DNA from: Spirochaetota bacterium
GTDB lineage: Bacteria > Spirochaetota > Spirochaetia > Treponematales > UBA12059
DNA length: 44,159 nucleotides
Reading direction: 5' to 3'
NCBI GenBank assembly: GCA_003247225.1
Contig: QKAK01000003.1
Span: 1-44,159 of the forward strand
Shown: positions 1-7,037 of the stretch, piece by piece
Numbering within the stretch: position 1 is the stretch's first letter
Layout of the letters: each line of letters opens with the position of its first letter
Notes under the pieces: model-generated
The model's database searches: none
What the model saw: the letters and a program-made list of their open reading frames with translations, nothing else
What the model was told of the DNA's origin: nothing
Made by a program: the position numbers and the translations under genes

Positions 1-1308
1 CTTACCCAGACATTCGGAGATATAGTCAGGACCGTCGGCGGCAAGTCGACGATCAGCGAGAAGAACATCGAGGAGGCCGTCGACCGCATCAAGATGGCCC
101 TGCTCGAGGCCGACGTCAACCTGCGCGTCGTCAGGCGCTTCGTCAACGCGACGATAGAGGAGGCCAAGGGCGAGCGCGTCCTGCGCGCCGTCGACCCGGG
201 CCAGCAGTTCGTCAAGATCGTGCACGACCGCATGGTCGCCCTGCTCGGCGACTCCAGGCAGGACCTGGAGCTCAGGGGGCCCGACGTCGTCAGCGTCGTG
301 CTGCTGCTCGGCCTCCAGGGCTCGGGCAAGACGACGACCGCGTCCAAGCTGGCGCTCCACCTCAAGGGCAAGGGGCGCCGGGTCCTGCTTGCCGCCTGCG
401 ACCTCGTCAGGCCGGCCGCCGCCGAGCAGCTCGCGGCCCTCGGCGCCCAGGTCGGCGTCGAGGTCTTCCGCGGCGGCGGCAAGGACCCGCTCGCGGTTGC
501 CAGGGACGCCCTGGCCAAGGCCAAGAAGGAGCAGTACGACGTCGTCATCGTCGACACGACCGGCCGCATGCAGGTCGACGAGCCGATGATGGCCGAGCTC
601 GAGCGGATGCGCGACCTGTGCAAGCCCGACGAGGCGCTGCTCGTCGCCGACGCGATGACCGGCCAGGCCGCCGTCGACATCGCCAAGGCCTTCGACGAGC
701 GCATCGGCATCACCGGCGTCATCCTGTCCAAGTTCGACTCGGACGCCAGGGGCGGCGCCGCGCTGTCCCTCAAGTCGGTCACCGGCAAGCCCATCAAGTT
801 CGTCGGCGTGTCGGAGCGTCCCGACGGCCTCGAGCCGTTCTACCCGGACCGCGTGGCCGGCCGCATCCTCGGCATGGGCGACGTCGTCTCGCTCGTCGAG
901 AAGGCCCAGGCGACCATCGACCAGGAGGAGGCCGCCGACCTCGAGCGGAAGATGGCCAACGAGTCGTTCACGCTGCAGGACTACCTGGACCAGCTCAGGA
1001 GGGTCAAGAAGATGGGCTCGATGAAGAGCCTCGTCGACATGATCCCGGGCCTGGCCGGCCAGGTGTCGGAGGAGCAGCTCGAGGCCCAGGACGTGAGGCA
1101 CGAGGAGGCCATACTCCTGTCGATGACCAGGAAGGAGCGGCTGAACCACCTGATCATCGGCCCGACCAGGCGGTCGCGCATCGCCCGCGGCTCGGGAACC
1201 TCGGTCGCCGAGGTGGCCAGGCTGATAAAGAAGTTCGAGAAATCCAGGCTCATGATGAAGAAGGTCGTCAAGAATAAGAAGATGGCCCAGAAATTCATGG
1301 GCCGGTAG
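1..1308 (+). CDS. ffh: Signal recognition particle GTPase Ffh (5' end cut by window)
   Basis: Ffh binds 4.5S RNA and signal sequences of nascent membrane proteins and delivers ribosomes to FtsY. The open frame enters from base 1; the first visible residues (LTQTFGDIV) match the usual extreme N terminus, so only about four residues are missing. The N domain is followed by the GTPase domain: P-loop GLQGSGKTTT (bases about 313-342), DTTGR, and SKFD in place of the commoner TKLD, then RGGAALS. The methionine-rich M domain follows, with KKMGSMKSLVDMIPG and a basic C terminus. An ATG at base 94 is internal, not the start. Family assignment is certain; the true start lies outside the window. Confidence 0.97.
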   Translation, partial: LTQTFGDIVRTVGGKSTISEKNIEEAVDRIKMALLEADVNLRVVRRFVNATIEEAKGERVLRAVDPGQQFVKIVHDRMVALLGDSRQDLELRGPDVVSVVLLLGLQGSGKTTTASKLALHLKGKGRRVLLAACDLVRPAAAEQLAALGAQVGVEVFRGGGKDPLAVARDALAKAKKEQYDVVIVDTTGRMQVDEPMMAELERMRDLCKPDEALLVADAMTGQAAVDIAKAFDERIGITGVILSKFDSDARGGAALSLKSVTGKPIKFVGVSERPDGLEPFYPDRVAGRILGMGDVVSLVEKAQATIDQEEAADLERKMANESFTLQDYLDQLRRVKKMGSMKSLVDMIPGLAGQVSEEQLEAQDVRHEEAILLSMTRKERLNHLIIGPTRRSRIARGSGTSVAEVARLIKKFEKSRLMMKKVVKNKKMAQKFMGR

Positions 1309-1331
1309 GCGTTCGCGGGCCGCTCGGGGAC

Positions 1332-1361
1332 TTTACACGCCGGAATGCTTCGCGATATACT
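1332..1361 (+). promoter_or_regulatory. Candidate sigma-70 promoter for rpmB
   Basis: TTTACA at 1332-1337 and TATACT at 1356-1361 each match the consensus hexamers at 5 of 6 positions, with an 18-bp spacer. It lies in the gap after ffh and about 70 bp before the rpmB start, so rpmB probably has its own promoter. Confidence 0.6.
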
Positions 1362-1432
1362 CTGCCCGCTTCCATGGACGCGTGTTCCGTGGCCAAGCCC
1401 AGAGTATGTACCACTGAAACGGAGAATACGAT

Positions 1433-1624
1433 ATGTCTAGACAATGCGATATCTGCGGCAAGGGCACGATCACCGGCAACACCGTCAGCAAGTCGAAGAA
1501 CAGGGTCCGCAGGGTATGGCGCCCGAATATCCAGTCCGTCAAGACCATGATCGGCGGCACCGTGATCACCGTCAAGGTCTGTTCCCGTTGCCTCAAGGCC
1601 AACAAGATCGTCAAGTACGTCTGA
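1433..1624 (+). CDS. rpmB: 50S ribosomal protein bL28
   Basis: A 63-residue basic protein of the bL28 family, a component of the large ribosomal subunit. It opens SRQCDICGKG and carries the typical NTVSKSKNRVRRVWRPNIQ core. Two CxxC pairs (CDIC near residues 5-8, CSRC near 52-55) mark the zinc-binding form of L28. The start is preceded by a Shine-Dalgarno-like ACGGAG. The gene is monocistronic: it has its own promoter-like sequence upstream and a T-tailed hairpin 26 bp after the stop. Length and motifs are normal for the family. Confidence 0.96.
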   Translation: MSRQCDICGKGTITGNTVSKSKNRVRRVWRPNIQSVKTMIGGTVITVKVCSRCLKANKIVKYV

Positions 1625-1649
1625 TCGACCGCATCGACGATCTACGAAG

Positions 1650-1676
1650 CCGTCCCGCGAGGGGCGGTTTTCTTTT
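1650..1676 (+). terminator. Rho-independent terminator after rpmB
   Basis: A 7-bp stem (1650-1656 with 1661-1667, one G-T pair) closed by a GCGA tetraloop is followed by TTTTCTTTT. It ends the rpmB transcript and separates it from the CheY-like gene. Confidence 0.85.
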
Positions 1677-1727
1677 AGGCGGCCGCCCGCCGTACGCCCC
1701 GTCCCGAGGCCGGCGCGACTTTCCCCC

Positions 1728-1756
1728 TTGCGGACTTCGTATCGATGGACTATAAA
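1728..1756 (+). promoter_or_regulatory. Candidate sigma-70 promoter for the CheY-like gene
   Basis: TTGCGG at 1728-1733 and TATAAA at 1751-1756 are separated by exactly 17 bp. The predicted transcript starts near 1763 and carries about 50 nt of leader before the ATG at 1815. Confidence 0.6.
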
Positions 1757-1814
1757 TTCAACGATCGACCCTGTCGAACGCTAGTTCGAAGAGCGGCAAG
1801 GAGCATAGACGACT

Positions 1815-2252
1815 ATGATCGCCAAGAGTGACATGCCCAATATCAACGATAAGAAACCCGAGGGCCTCAAGCCCGAGGGGACTCCGTATCGCGTGCTGAT
1901 CGTCGATGACTCGATGTTCATCGCGAAGCAGCTCGGTCAGATCCTCACCTCGGAGGGCTTCGACGTAGTCGCTACCGCGAGCGACGGCCTGGCCGGCGTC
2001 GAGAAGTACAAGGAGCTGTCCCCGGGCATCGACCTAGTCACGATGGACATTACCATGCCCAAGATGGACGGCGTGACCGCGCTCGAGAAGATACTCGAGT
2101 ACGACAAGAACGCCGTCGTCGTGATGGTAAGCGCGCTCGGCAAGGAGGACGTCGTCAAGAAGAGCCTCCTCCTGGGCGCCAAGAGCTATATCGTCAAGCC
2201 GCTCGACCGCAAGAAGGTCCTGGAGCGGATCCTCTCGATACTGAACCACTGA
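1815..2252 (+). CDS. Stand-alone CheY-like response regulator
   Basis: A single receiver domain of 145 residues with no output domain. After a polar 25-residue N-terminal extension (KKPEGLKPEGTPYR) the fold starts at RVLIVDDSMF. The acidic pair is in VDD, the phospho-acceptor aspartate is in TMDITMP, and the conserved lysine is in VKPL. AAGGAG lies 11 nt upstream of the ATG. It probably relays phosphate to a motor or other target, but no kinase is adjacent: it sits alone between two translation genes. A CheA and a CheW lie 16 kb away in the same window, so the partner is unknown. The family is certain; the role as motor CheY is an inference. Confidence 0.9.
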   Translation: MIAKSDMPNINDKKPEGLKPEGTPYRVLIVDDSMFIAKQLGQILTSEGFDVVATASDGLAGVEKYKELSPGIDLVTMDITMPKMDGVTALEKILEYDKNAVVVMVSALGKEDVVKKSLLLGAKSYIVKPLDRKKVLERILSILNH

Positions 2253-2264
2253 CCGACGGCGGTA

Positions 2265-2293
2265 TTGACGTTCCGGCCGGCGACGTGCATAAT
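2265..2293 (+). promoter_or_regulatory. Candidate strong promoter for the 30-residue basic protein
   Basis: TTGACG (2265-2270) and CATAAT (2288-2293) are separated by 17 bp; each differs from consensus at one position. It lies immediately after the CheY-like gene and points to the small basic protein gene at 2373. Confidence 0.7.
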
Positions 2294-2372
2294 GCCCGGA
2301 GCCTCTTCGTAAGCTAAGCGTACTCGATCGGTTCGCCCCCGGGCGGCCGTCGGGTCCATAAGGAGAACCATC

Positions 2373-2465
2373 GTGCCCTGCGGAAGAAAACGCAAGCTCA
2401 AGAAGATAGCCACTCACAAGCGGAAGAAGAAGAAGAGAAAGAATCGGCATAAGACCCGCAAGTGA
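2373..2465 (+). CDS. 30-residue highly basic protein, AURKAIP1/COX24-like (putative ribosome-associated)
   Basis: GTG start at 2373, with AAGGAG at 2360-2365. The product begins MPCGRKRKLKKIATHKRKKK and ends NRHKTRK; about 60 percent of its residues are Lys or Arg. The IATHKRKKK...NRHK pattern recalls the AURKAIP1/COX24 domain of the mitochondrial small-subunit protein mS38, and similar tiny proteins are annotated in spirochaetes. I infer a ribosome-associated role. The gene is flanked by a near-consensus promoter and a strong terminator, so it is an independent transcription unit. It is easily missed by gene callers because of its length. Confidence 0.8.
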   Translation: MPCGRKRKLKKIATHKRKKKKRKNRHKTRK

Positions 2466-2484
2466 CCGTGCGCTATCGCACCGG

Positions 2485-2519
2485 AACGGCCGCGGCCCGC
2501 AGGGCTCGGCCGTTTTTTT
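2485..2519 (+). terminator. Rho-independent terminator after the small basic protein gene
   Basis: AACGGCCG (2485-2492) pairs with CGGCCGTT (2507-2514). The inner GCCC/GGGC can extend the stem, and a run of seven T residues follows. Confidence 0.9.
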
Positions 2520-2547
2520 ATTGCCCTAACGGCGAGCCGTACGTAGA

Positions 2548-4467
2548 ATGGTTGCCATGGCACGTGATATAGACGTTTACCAGCTCCTCAAGACCTTCGC
2601 CTCCAGGACCAAGAACAACGTCCTGGACTATACCGCGTTCGCCCAGGCCATCCAGCGCCAGGCCAAGGCCTACGACCAGGCCGAGCCGCTCTACCGCGAC
2701 CTGTCGCTGCATCCGGACGCGGTGCTCGTGCCGCGGCTCTTCCAGCTGGCCAGGGAGGGGCGGCTGTCCCTGCAGGCCGTCCAGAACCGCGTCGACCTGA
2801 TCTACCTGCCCGAGGCCTTCACCGAGACGCTGCTGGCCGAGTACCGACGCATCGAGGAGAACCCGGACATACCCTTCCCGGACGAGGACTCGATGCGCCT
2901 GTCGGTGCCGCCCGAATGGATACAGGCGGTGTCGGTAGAGGCCGACCTGCCGGCCCTGGTCTCCTTCGAGGGCGACCGCCCCGTTCCGATCTACCGCCTC
3001 GTGTTCCCCGAGGGGCTCAAGCCGGTCGTCATCCTATCGGTGCTGGTCGGCGATAAGCTGCTCGAGTACGCGATCCTGAAGCTGCGCAACTACCTGCGCA
3101 AGGGCTCGAACCGCGACTTCATCCAGCAGCGGCTCGCCGGGGCCTTCTCCGGCAAGGACCGCATGCTCAAGGACGCGCTGACGAGCATACTGATCAAGCC
3201 GTTCGACTCGATGCAGGCGATGAAGCAGGGCGCCGGGGACTTCTCGTACTCGTTCTGGGCCTACCTGACCACCGCGGTGCGCAAGGACCTGTCGGGCAAG
3301 AGCGAGCTCATGCCCGACGACGTGGCGGCCTATCAGGCGTCCTACGTCGTCGACGTGTTCAATAACCACTACAAGAACCTGGCCCAGCGCGGCCAGGAAC
3401 GCGAGTCCGCCTTCAAGTCGCTGTCGGTCATGCTCCGGAAGCCGCCGTACCTATACTCGATCGACCAGATCGTCGACTTCCGGGACGCGCAGGGCAGGCC
3501 GCTGCTCGGCAAGTACAGCCGCGAGGAGCTCGAGGCCTGGATACAGGAGCGCACGACCAAGGCGGCCGAGGGCGCGCTGCCGGAACTGCTGATACTCGGC
3601 TCGGCCGGCGGCTCGTCTAGCCAGGTCATAGCCAAGGAGACCCTGATACCCTACCTGGTCAAGGCGCTGCGCGACGCGCGCGCGTCGATCAAGGCGGCCG
3701 TCACCAGGGACTGGCGGGAAATCCTGGCCGACTTCGGCTCGTCGATATCGATGGAGGACGACGCCGCGTTCAGGACCGAGCTCGAGAAGCGGGTCGAGGC
3801 GCACTCGCCGGTGCTGTCGTCGATACTGCTGACCGCGCTGCCTATGCTCGTGTACCAGGAGGGCCGCAACGGCCGCGAGCCGTCGGAGGAGCTGGACCGC
3901 TGCTTCGGCGGTACCCGGATCGCCGGCGCCGACGTGCTGCTCGACCTGAACCGCAAGCGCCTGCTCGCCGACGTCAAGATGATGCTGCCGATCTGGTACT
4001 CGATACCGATCGTATCGTGGCTGCTCAAGCTGTTCCTGAAAGGGGCCAAGCGACGGGCCGGCAAGCGGGCCGTCGAGGCCGCGGCGTCGGCGCCGGGCCC
4101 GGAGCGGCCCGGCCAGGCGCCGGCGAATTCCCGGGCGATGGAGTTCAGCCAGATGGCGAGGGCGGCCGAGAAGGCCATGCTGCCGGCCGGCCGCACGCTC
4201 GACGAGCAGCTGCGGGCCCTGGCGGCGCGCTGGAACACGCTGCTCGACCCGGTGGCCAAGGCCAACCTGACCGAGGACATCAATTCCCTCGTCCGCGACT
4301 ACCTGCGCACCACGCTCCGGTCGATGCGGCCGTCTGCCTTCACGCCCGACCGCATCGAGATGATGGCCGCCAACCTGGCCGATAGGCCGAACCTGCTCAA
4401 GATACGGAACCACCAGTCCCTCGAGGAGTACATCCGGCTCTACATGGTCAAGATGCTCAAGCGATGA
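2548..4467 (+). CDS. Conserved hypothetical protein, 639 residues
   Basis: I do not recognise a named domain. The product is mostly helical and charged. It has no signal peptide; its one clearly hydrophobic stretch (about residues 480-497, MLPIWYSIPIVSWLLKLF) is followed by a basic run, so it may touch the membrane. A Pro/Ala-rich linker (about 512-527) separates a C-terminal helical domain. Two starts are possible, 2548 and the in-frame ATG at 2557 (MARDIDVYQ); neither has a clear Shine-Dalgarno. Codon use matches the neighbours, so the gene is probably native. It may be spirochaete-specific, but that is a guess. Confidence 0.75.
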   Translation: MVAMARDIDVYQLLKTFASRTKNNVLDYTAFAQAIQRQAKAYDQAEPLYRDLSLHPDAVLVPRLFQLAREGRLSLQAVQNRVDLIYLPEAFTETLLAEYRRIEENPDIPFPDEDSMRLSVPPEWIQAVSVEADLPALVSFEGDRPVPIYRLVFPEGLKPVVILSVLVGDKLLEYAILKLRNYLRKGSNRDFIQQRLAGAFSGKDRMLKDALTSILIKPFDSMQAMKQGAGDFSYSFWAYLTTAVRKDLSGKSELMPDDVAAYQASYVVDVFNNHYKNLAQRGQERESAFKSLSVMLRKPPYLYSIDQIVDFRDAQGRPLLGKYSREELEAWIQERTTKAAEGALPELLILGSAGGSSSQVIAKETLIPYLVKALRDARASIKAAVTRDWREILADFGSSISMEDDAAFRTELEKRVEAHSPVLSSILLTALPMLVYQEGRNGREPSEELDRCFGGTRIAGADVLLDLNRKRLLADVKMMLPIWYSIPIVSWLLKLFLKGAKRRAGKRAVEAAASAPGPERPGQAPANSRAMEFSQMARAAEKAMLPAGRTLDEQLRALAARWNTLLDPVAKANLTEDINSLVRDYLRTTLRSMRPSAFTPDRIEMMAANLADRPNLLKIRNHQSLEEYIRLYMVKMLKR

Positions 4468-4562
4468 GCGCGGCGCCGCGATCGGCTTGCGCTACGCGCG
4501 GCTATCGTATAGGATCGGCTGATAATGGACGATCCATACCCACCTAGCGGCGGAGGCCGCCC

Positions 4563-5804
4563 GTGAGCGCTTCACTACTGGGCGTAGCCTTCTGCCTCGT
4601 CTTCTCCGCGCTGTTCTCCTCGGTCGAGACGGCGTTCACCTCCCTGTCGCTATTCCAGATCGAGTCGCTCAAGAAGCGAGGCCGCGGCGGCGCTATCGTC
4701 GAGCGCCTGGCCCGCAAGCCCGACGAGCTGATATCGACCATCCTGATCGGCAACAACGTCGTCAATATCACCGCCTCGGCCCTGGCTACCCGCTGGGCGC
4801 TCGGGCTGTGGGGCGACTGGGCGCTCGGCATCGTGACCGGGGCGATGACCCTGATCGTGCTGATCTTCGGCGAGGTGACGCCGAAGCGCATCGCGCTGGC
4901 GCACAACGAGGGCGTCGCGATCGCGCTGGCGCCGCTGCTCCTCGTCTGCACCGTGCTGTTCAAGCCGTTCGTGCTGCTGGTCAACGCGCTCAGCTCGCTC
5001 GTCACGCGGCTGTTCGGCGATTCCCGGCCCGATTCCCTGTCGATGGACACGATGGTCCAGATGATGTCGATAGCCGAGCACATGGGCGTCATCGACTACG
5101 CCAAGAGCCGGATGGTCAAGAACGTGTTCAGGCTCGGCTCCACGACGGTGCAGGCCGTGATGACCCACCGCATCGACGTGTTCAGCCTCGAGGACTCGAC
5201 GAGCCTCGAGGACGCGTGCCGACTGGCCTCCGAGGCCGCCGTATCGCGCGTTCCGGTCTACGTCGGCGAGAGCGAGAACATCGTCGGCGTCGTGTCCGTA
5301 CGCGAGGCCGTAGCCGCGCTGCTCGCCGGCAACGGCCGCAGGCCCCTGTCCGAATTCATGGGAGAGCCGCTGTTCGTGCTACCGAACAAGACCGTCGGCG
5401 ACCTGTTCGCGCTGTTCAAGAAGCGCCGCGAGACCTTCGCCGTCGTCATCGACGAGTACGGCGGCCTGGCCGGCATCGTGACGATGCGCGACATAGTCGA
5501 GGAGATCGTGGGCGAGATCTACGAGGACTCCGACGAGGCGTCGCGGGAGCGTATCGAGCGCCGCCAGGACGGCTCCTACCTGGTATCGGGCGACGCGCCG
5601 CTGTCGGTCATCGCCGAGATAGCCGGCGGGGAGCCGCCGAACCTGCCGTACGTCCAGACCGTCGCCGGCTACGTAGCCTGGGCGCTCGACCGCATAGCGG
5701 TGCCCGGCGACAAGGCCGAGACGCCCCTCGGCGGCTTCATCGTCACGGCGGTCGACGCTAACCGCGTGAGCGCGGCGGTTTTCCGCCCGGCGGGGAAGGA
5801 CTAG
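4563..5804 (+). CDS. Hemolysin/CorC-like membrane protein (CNNM-CBS-CorC)
   Basis: A 413-residue protein of the HlyC/CorC (TlyC-like) family, implicated in divalent-cation transport. The N-terminal DUF21/CNNM part (about residues 1-170) has about four hydrophobic segments and the typical VETAFTSLS, IGNNVVNI and FGEVTPKRIA motifs. Two CBS repeats follow (VMTHRIDVFSLEDS and VLPNKTVGDLFALF...IDEYGGLAGIVT), then a CorC/HlyC C-terminal domain (GSYLVSGDAPLS). GTG start, with GGAGG a few bases upstream. It ends 3 bp before the RlmD-like gene, so the two are probably co-transcribed. The substrate cannot be read from the sequence. Confidence 0.92.
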   Translation: MSASLLGVAFCLVFSALFSSVETAFTSLSLFQIESLKKRGRGGAIVERLARKPDELISTILIGNNVVNITASALATRWALGLWGDWALGIVTGAMTLIVLIFGEVTPKRIALAHNEGVAIALAPLLLVCTVLFKPFVLLVNALSSLVTRLFGDSRPDSLSMDTMVQMMSIAEHMGVIDYAKSRMVKNVFRLGSTTVQAVMTHRIDVFSLEDSTSLEDACRLASEAAVSRVPVYVGESENIVGVVSVREAVAALLAGNGRRPLSEFMGEPLFVLPNKTVGDLFALFKKRRETFAVVIDEYGGLAGIVTMRDIVEEIVGEIYEDSDEASRERIERRQDGSYLVSGDAPLSVIAEIAGGEPPNLPYVQTVAGYVAWALDRIAVPGDKAETPLGGFIVTAVDANRVSAAVFRPAGKD

Positions 5805-5807
5805 GCG

Positions 5808-7037
5808 ATGGTCGAGGCGGGGCGCGTCGTCAGGCTCGGCGTGGAGCGCATCGTCCCGGGAGGCGACGGCATCGGCCGCGTCGACGGCCGCGCCTGCTTC
5901 GTGCCGCTGTCGGCCCCGGGCGACCTGCTCGAGGCGCGCGTCACCGAGGCGCGGCCCGATTACGTCCGCGCCGAGATCGTCTCCGTGCTCGAGCCGGGAC
6001 CCGGCCGGGTCGAGCCGCGCTGCCCGCATTACGGCGCGTGCGGCGGCTGCAACCTCCAGCACCTGTCGTACGAGGCCCAGCTCGAGGCCAAGCTCGGCAT
6101 AGCCCGCGACGCGTGGCTGCGGGTCGGCCGCGCCGTCGAGGCCGGCTTCGCCATCGTCCCGTCCGCTCCGTTCGGCTACCGCAACCGCGCCCAGTTCCGC
6201 TATGACGGATCCGGCAGGCCCTGCTACGCCCGGCGCGCCTCGAACGAGCTCCTCGCCGTCGACTCGTGCCCGATACTCGCCGCGCCGCTCGAGCGCTGGC
6301 TCAGCGGCTCGGCTGGCGCCGAGCCGAGCCTCCCGGCCAAGGCCGGGAGGCCGTCGCGTAAGGCCGATCCGAGGGGCCGCGCGGAACCCGGCAAGCGTTT
6401 CGTCGCGTTCGGGCAGGACGCCGAACCGGGCTCGGGCGCAGCGCCGGGGACGGGCCGCGCGTACATCGAGGGCGTCGACGACGAGGCCGTCGCGTCGATC
6501 CTCGGCAGGAGCTTCCGCTTCGCCACGGCCGGCTTCTTCCAGAGCAACCTGGCCATGGTCGAGCGGCTCGTGCCCGCCGCGGTCTCAGGCTTCTCGGAGG
6601 GCGCCAAGGGCGACGCGGCCGCCGACCTGTACTGCGGCGTCGGCCTCTTCGGGGCCTTCCTCTCCGGCTCGTTCCGCAGGCTGGTCTGCGTCGAGCAGGA
6701 ACGCCGCTCGATAGGCTACGCCTGCGTCAACGTGCCCCGCGGCGCGTCGTTCTCCGCGATGCGCATCGAGGACTGGACGCGCTCCGCTCAGGCCCGCGAG
6801 CGTTTCGACCTCGTCGTCGTCGACCCGCCGCGCTCCGGGCTCGGCCCGGCCGTCCGCTCGTGGCTGGCCTCGTCCCGCCCGTCCGTCGTCTCCTACGTCT
6901 CCTGCGACCCGGTCTCGCTAGCCCGAGACGCGGGCTTCCTCGTCGACTCGGGCTATACGGTCGAAAGCGCCGAGCTGTACGACTTCTATCCGCAGACCTC
7001 CCATATCGAGAGCCATGTCAGGTTCAGGGTCGACTAG
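5808..7037 (+). CDS. rlmD: 23S rRNA (uracil-5-)-methyltransferase, RlmD/RumA-like
   Basis: A SAM-dependent m5U methyltransferase of the TrmA/RumA family. It has an N-terminal TRAM domain (about residues 1-60), a Fe-S cluster cysteine set (CPHYGACGGC at about 70-80, plus the Cys of DSCPIL near 153), SAM-binding DLYCGVGLFG, the DPPRSGL motif, and the nucleophilic Cys in YVSCDP. Between the fourth cysteine and the catalytic domain is a Pro/Arg/Gly-rich insertion (about residues 170-220) encoded by DNA with a perfect 24-bp palindrome at 6328-6351. The TRAM domain and four cysteines favour RlmD over TrmA; which uridine is modified is not shown. It is the second gene of a pair, and its end overlaps the next start by 23 bp. 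Confidence 0.9.
   Translation: MVEAGRVVRLGVERIVPGGDGIGRVDGRACFVPLSAPGDLLEARVTEARPDYVRAEIVSVLEPGPGRVEPRCPHYGACGGCNLQHLSYEAQLEAKLGIARDAWLRVGRAVEAGFAIVPSAPFGYRNRAQFRYDGSGRPCYARRASNELLAVDSCPILAAPLERWLSGSAGAEPSLPAKAGRPSRKADPRGRAEPGKRFVAFGQDAEPGSGAAPGTGRAYIEGVDDEAVASILGRSFRFATAGFFQSNLAMVERLVPAAVSGFSEGAKGDAAADLYCGVGLFGAFLSGSFRRLVCVEQERRSIGYACVNVPRGASFSAMRIEDWTRSAQARERFDLVVVDPPRSGLGPAVRSWLASSRPSVVSYVSCDPVSLARDAGFLVDSGYTVESAELYDFYPQTSHIESHVRFRVD
6328..6351. repeat. Perfect 11-bp-arm palindrome inside the rlmD-like gene
   Basis: GCCTCCCGGCC, AA, GGCCGGGAGGC: 11-bp arms with a 2-nt loop. It lies in the poorly conserved insertion of the methyltransferase, not in a conserved motif, and could be a small inserted palindrome that kept the frame open. 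Confidence 0.75.
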
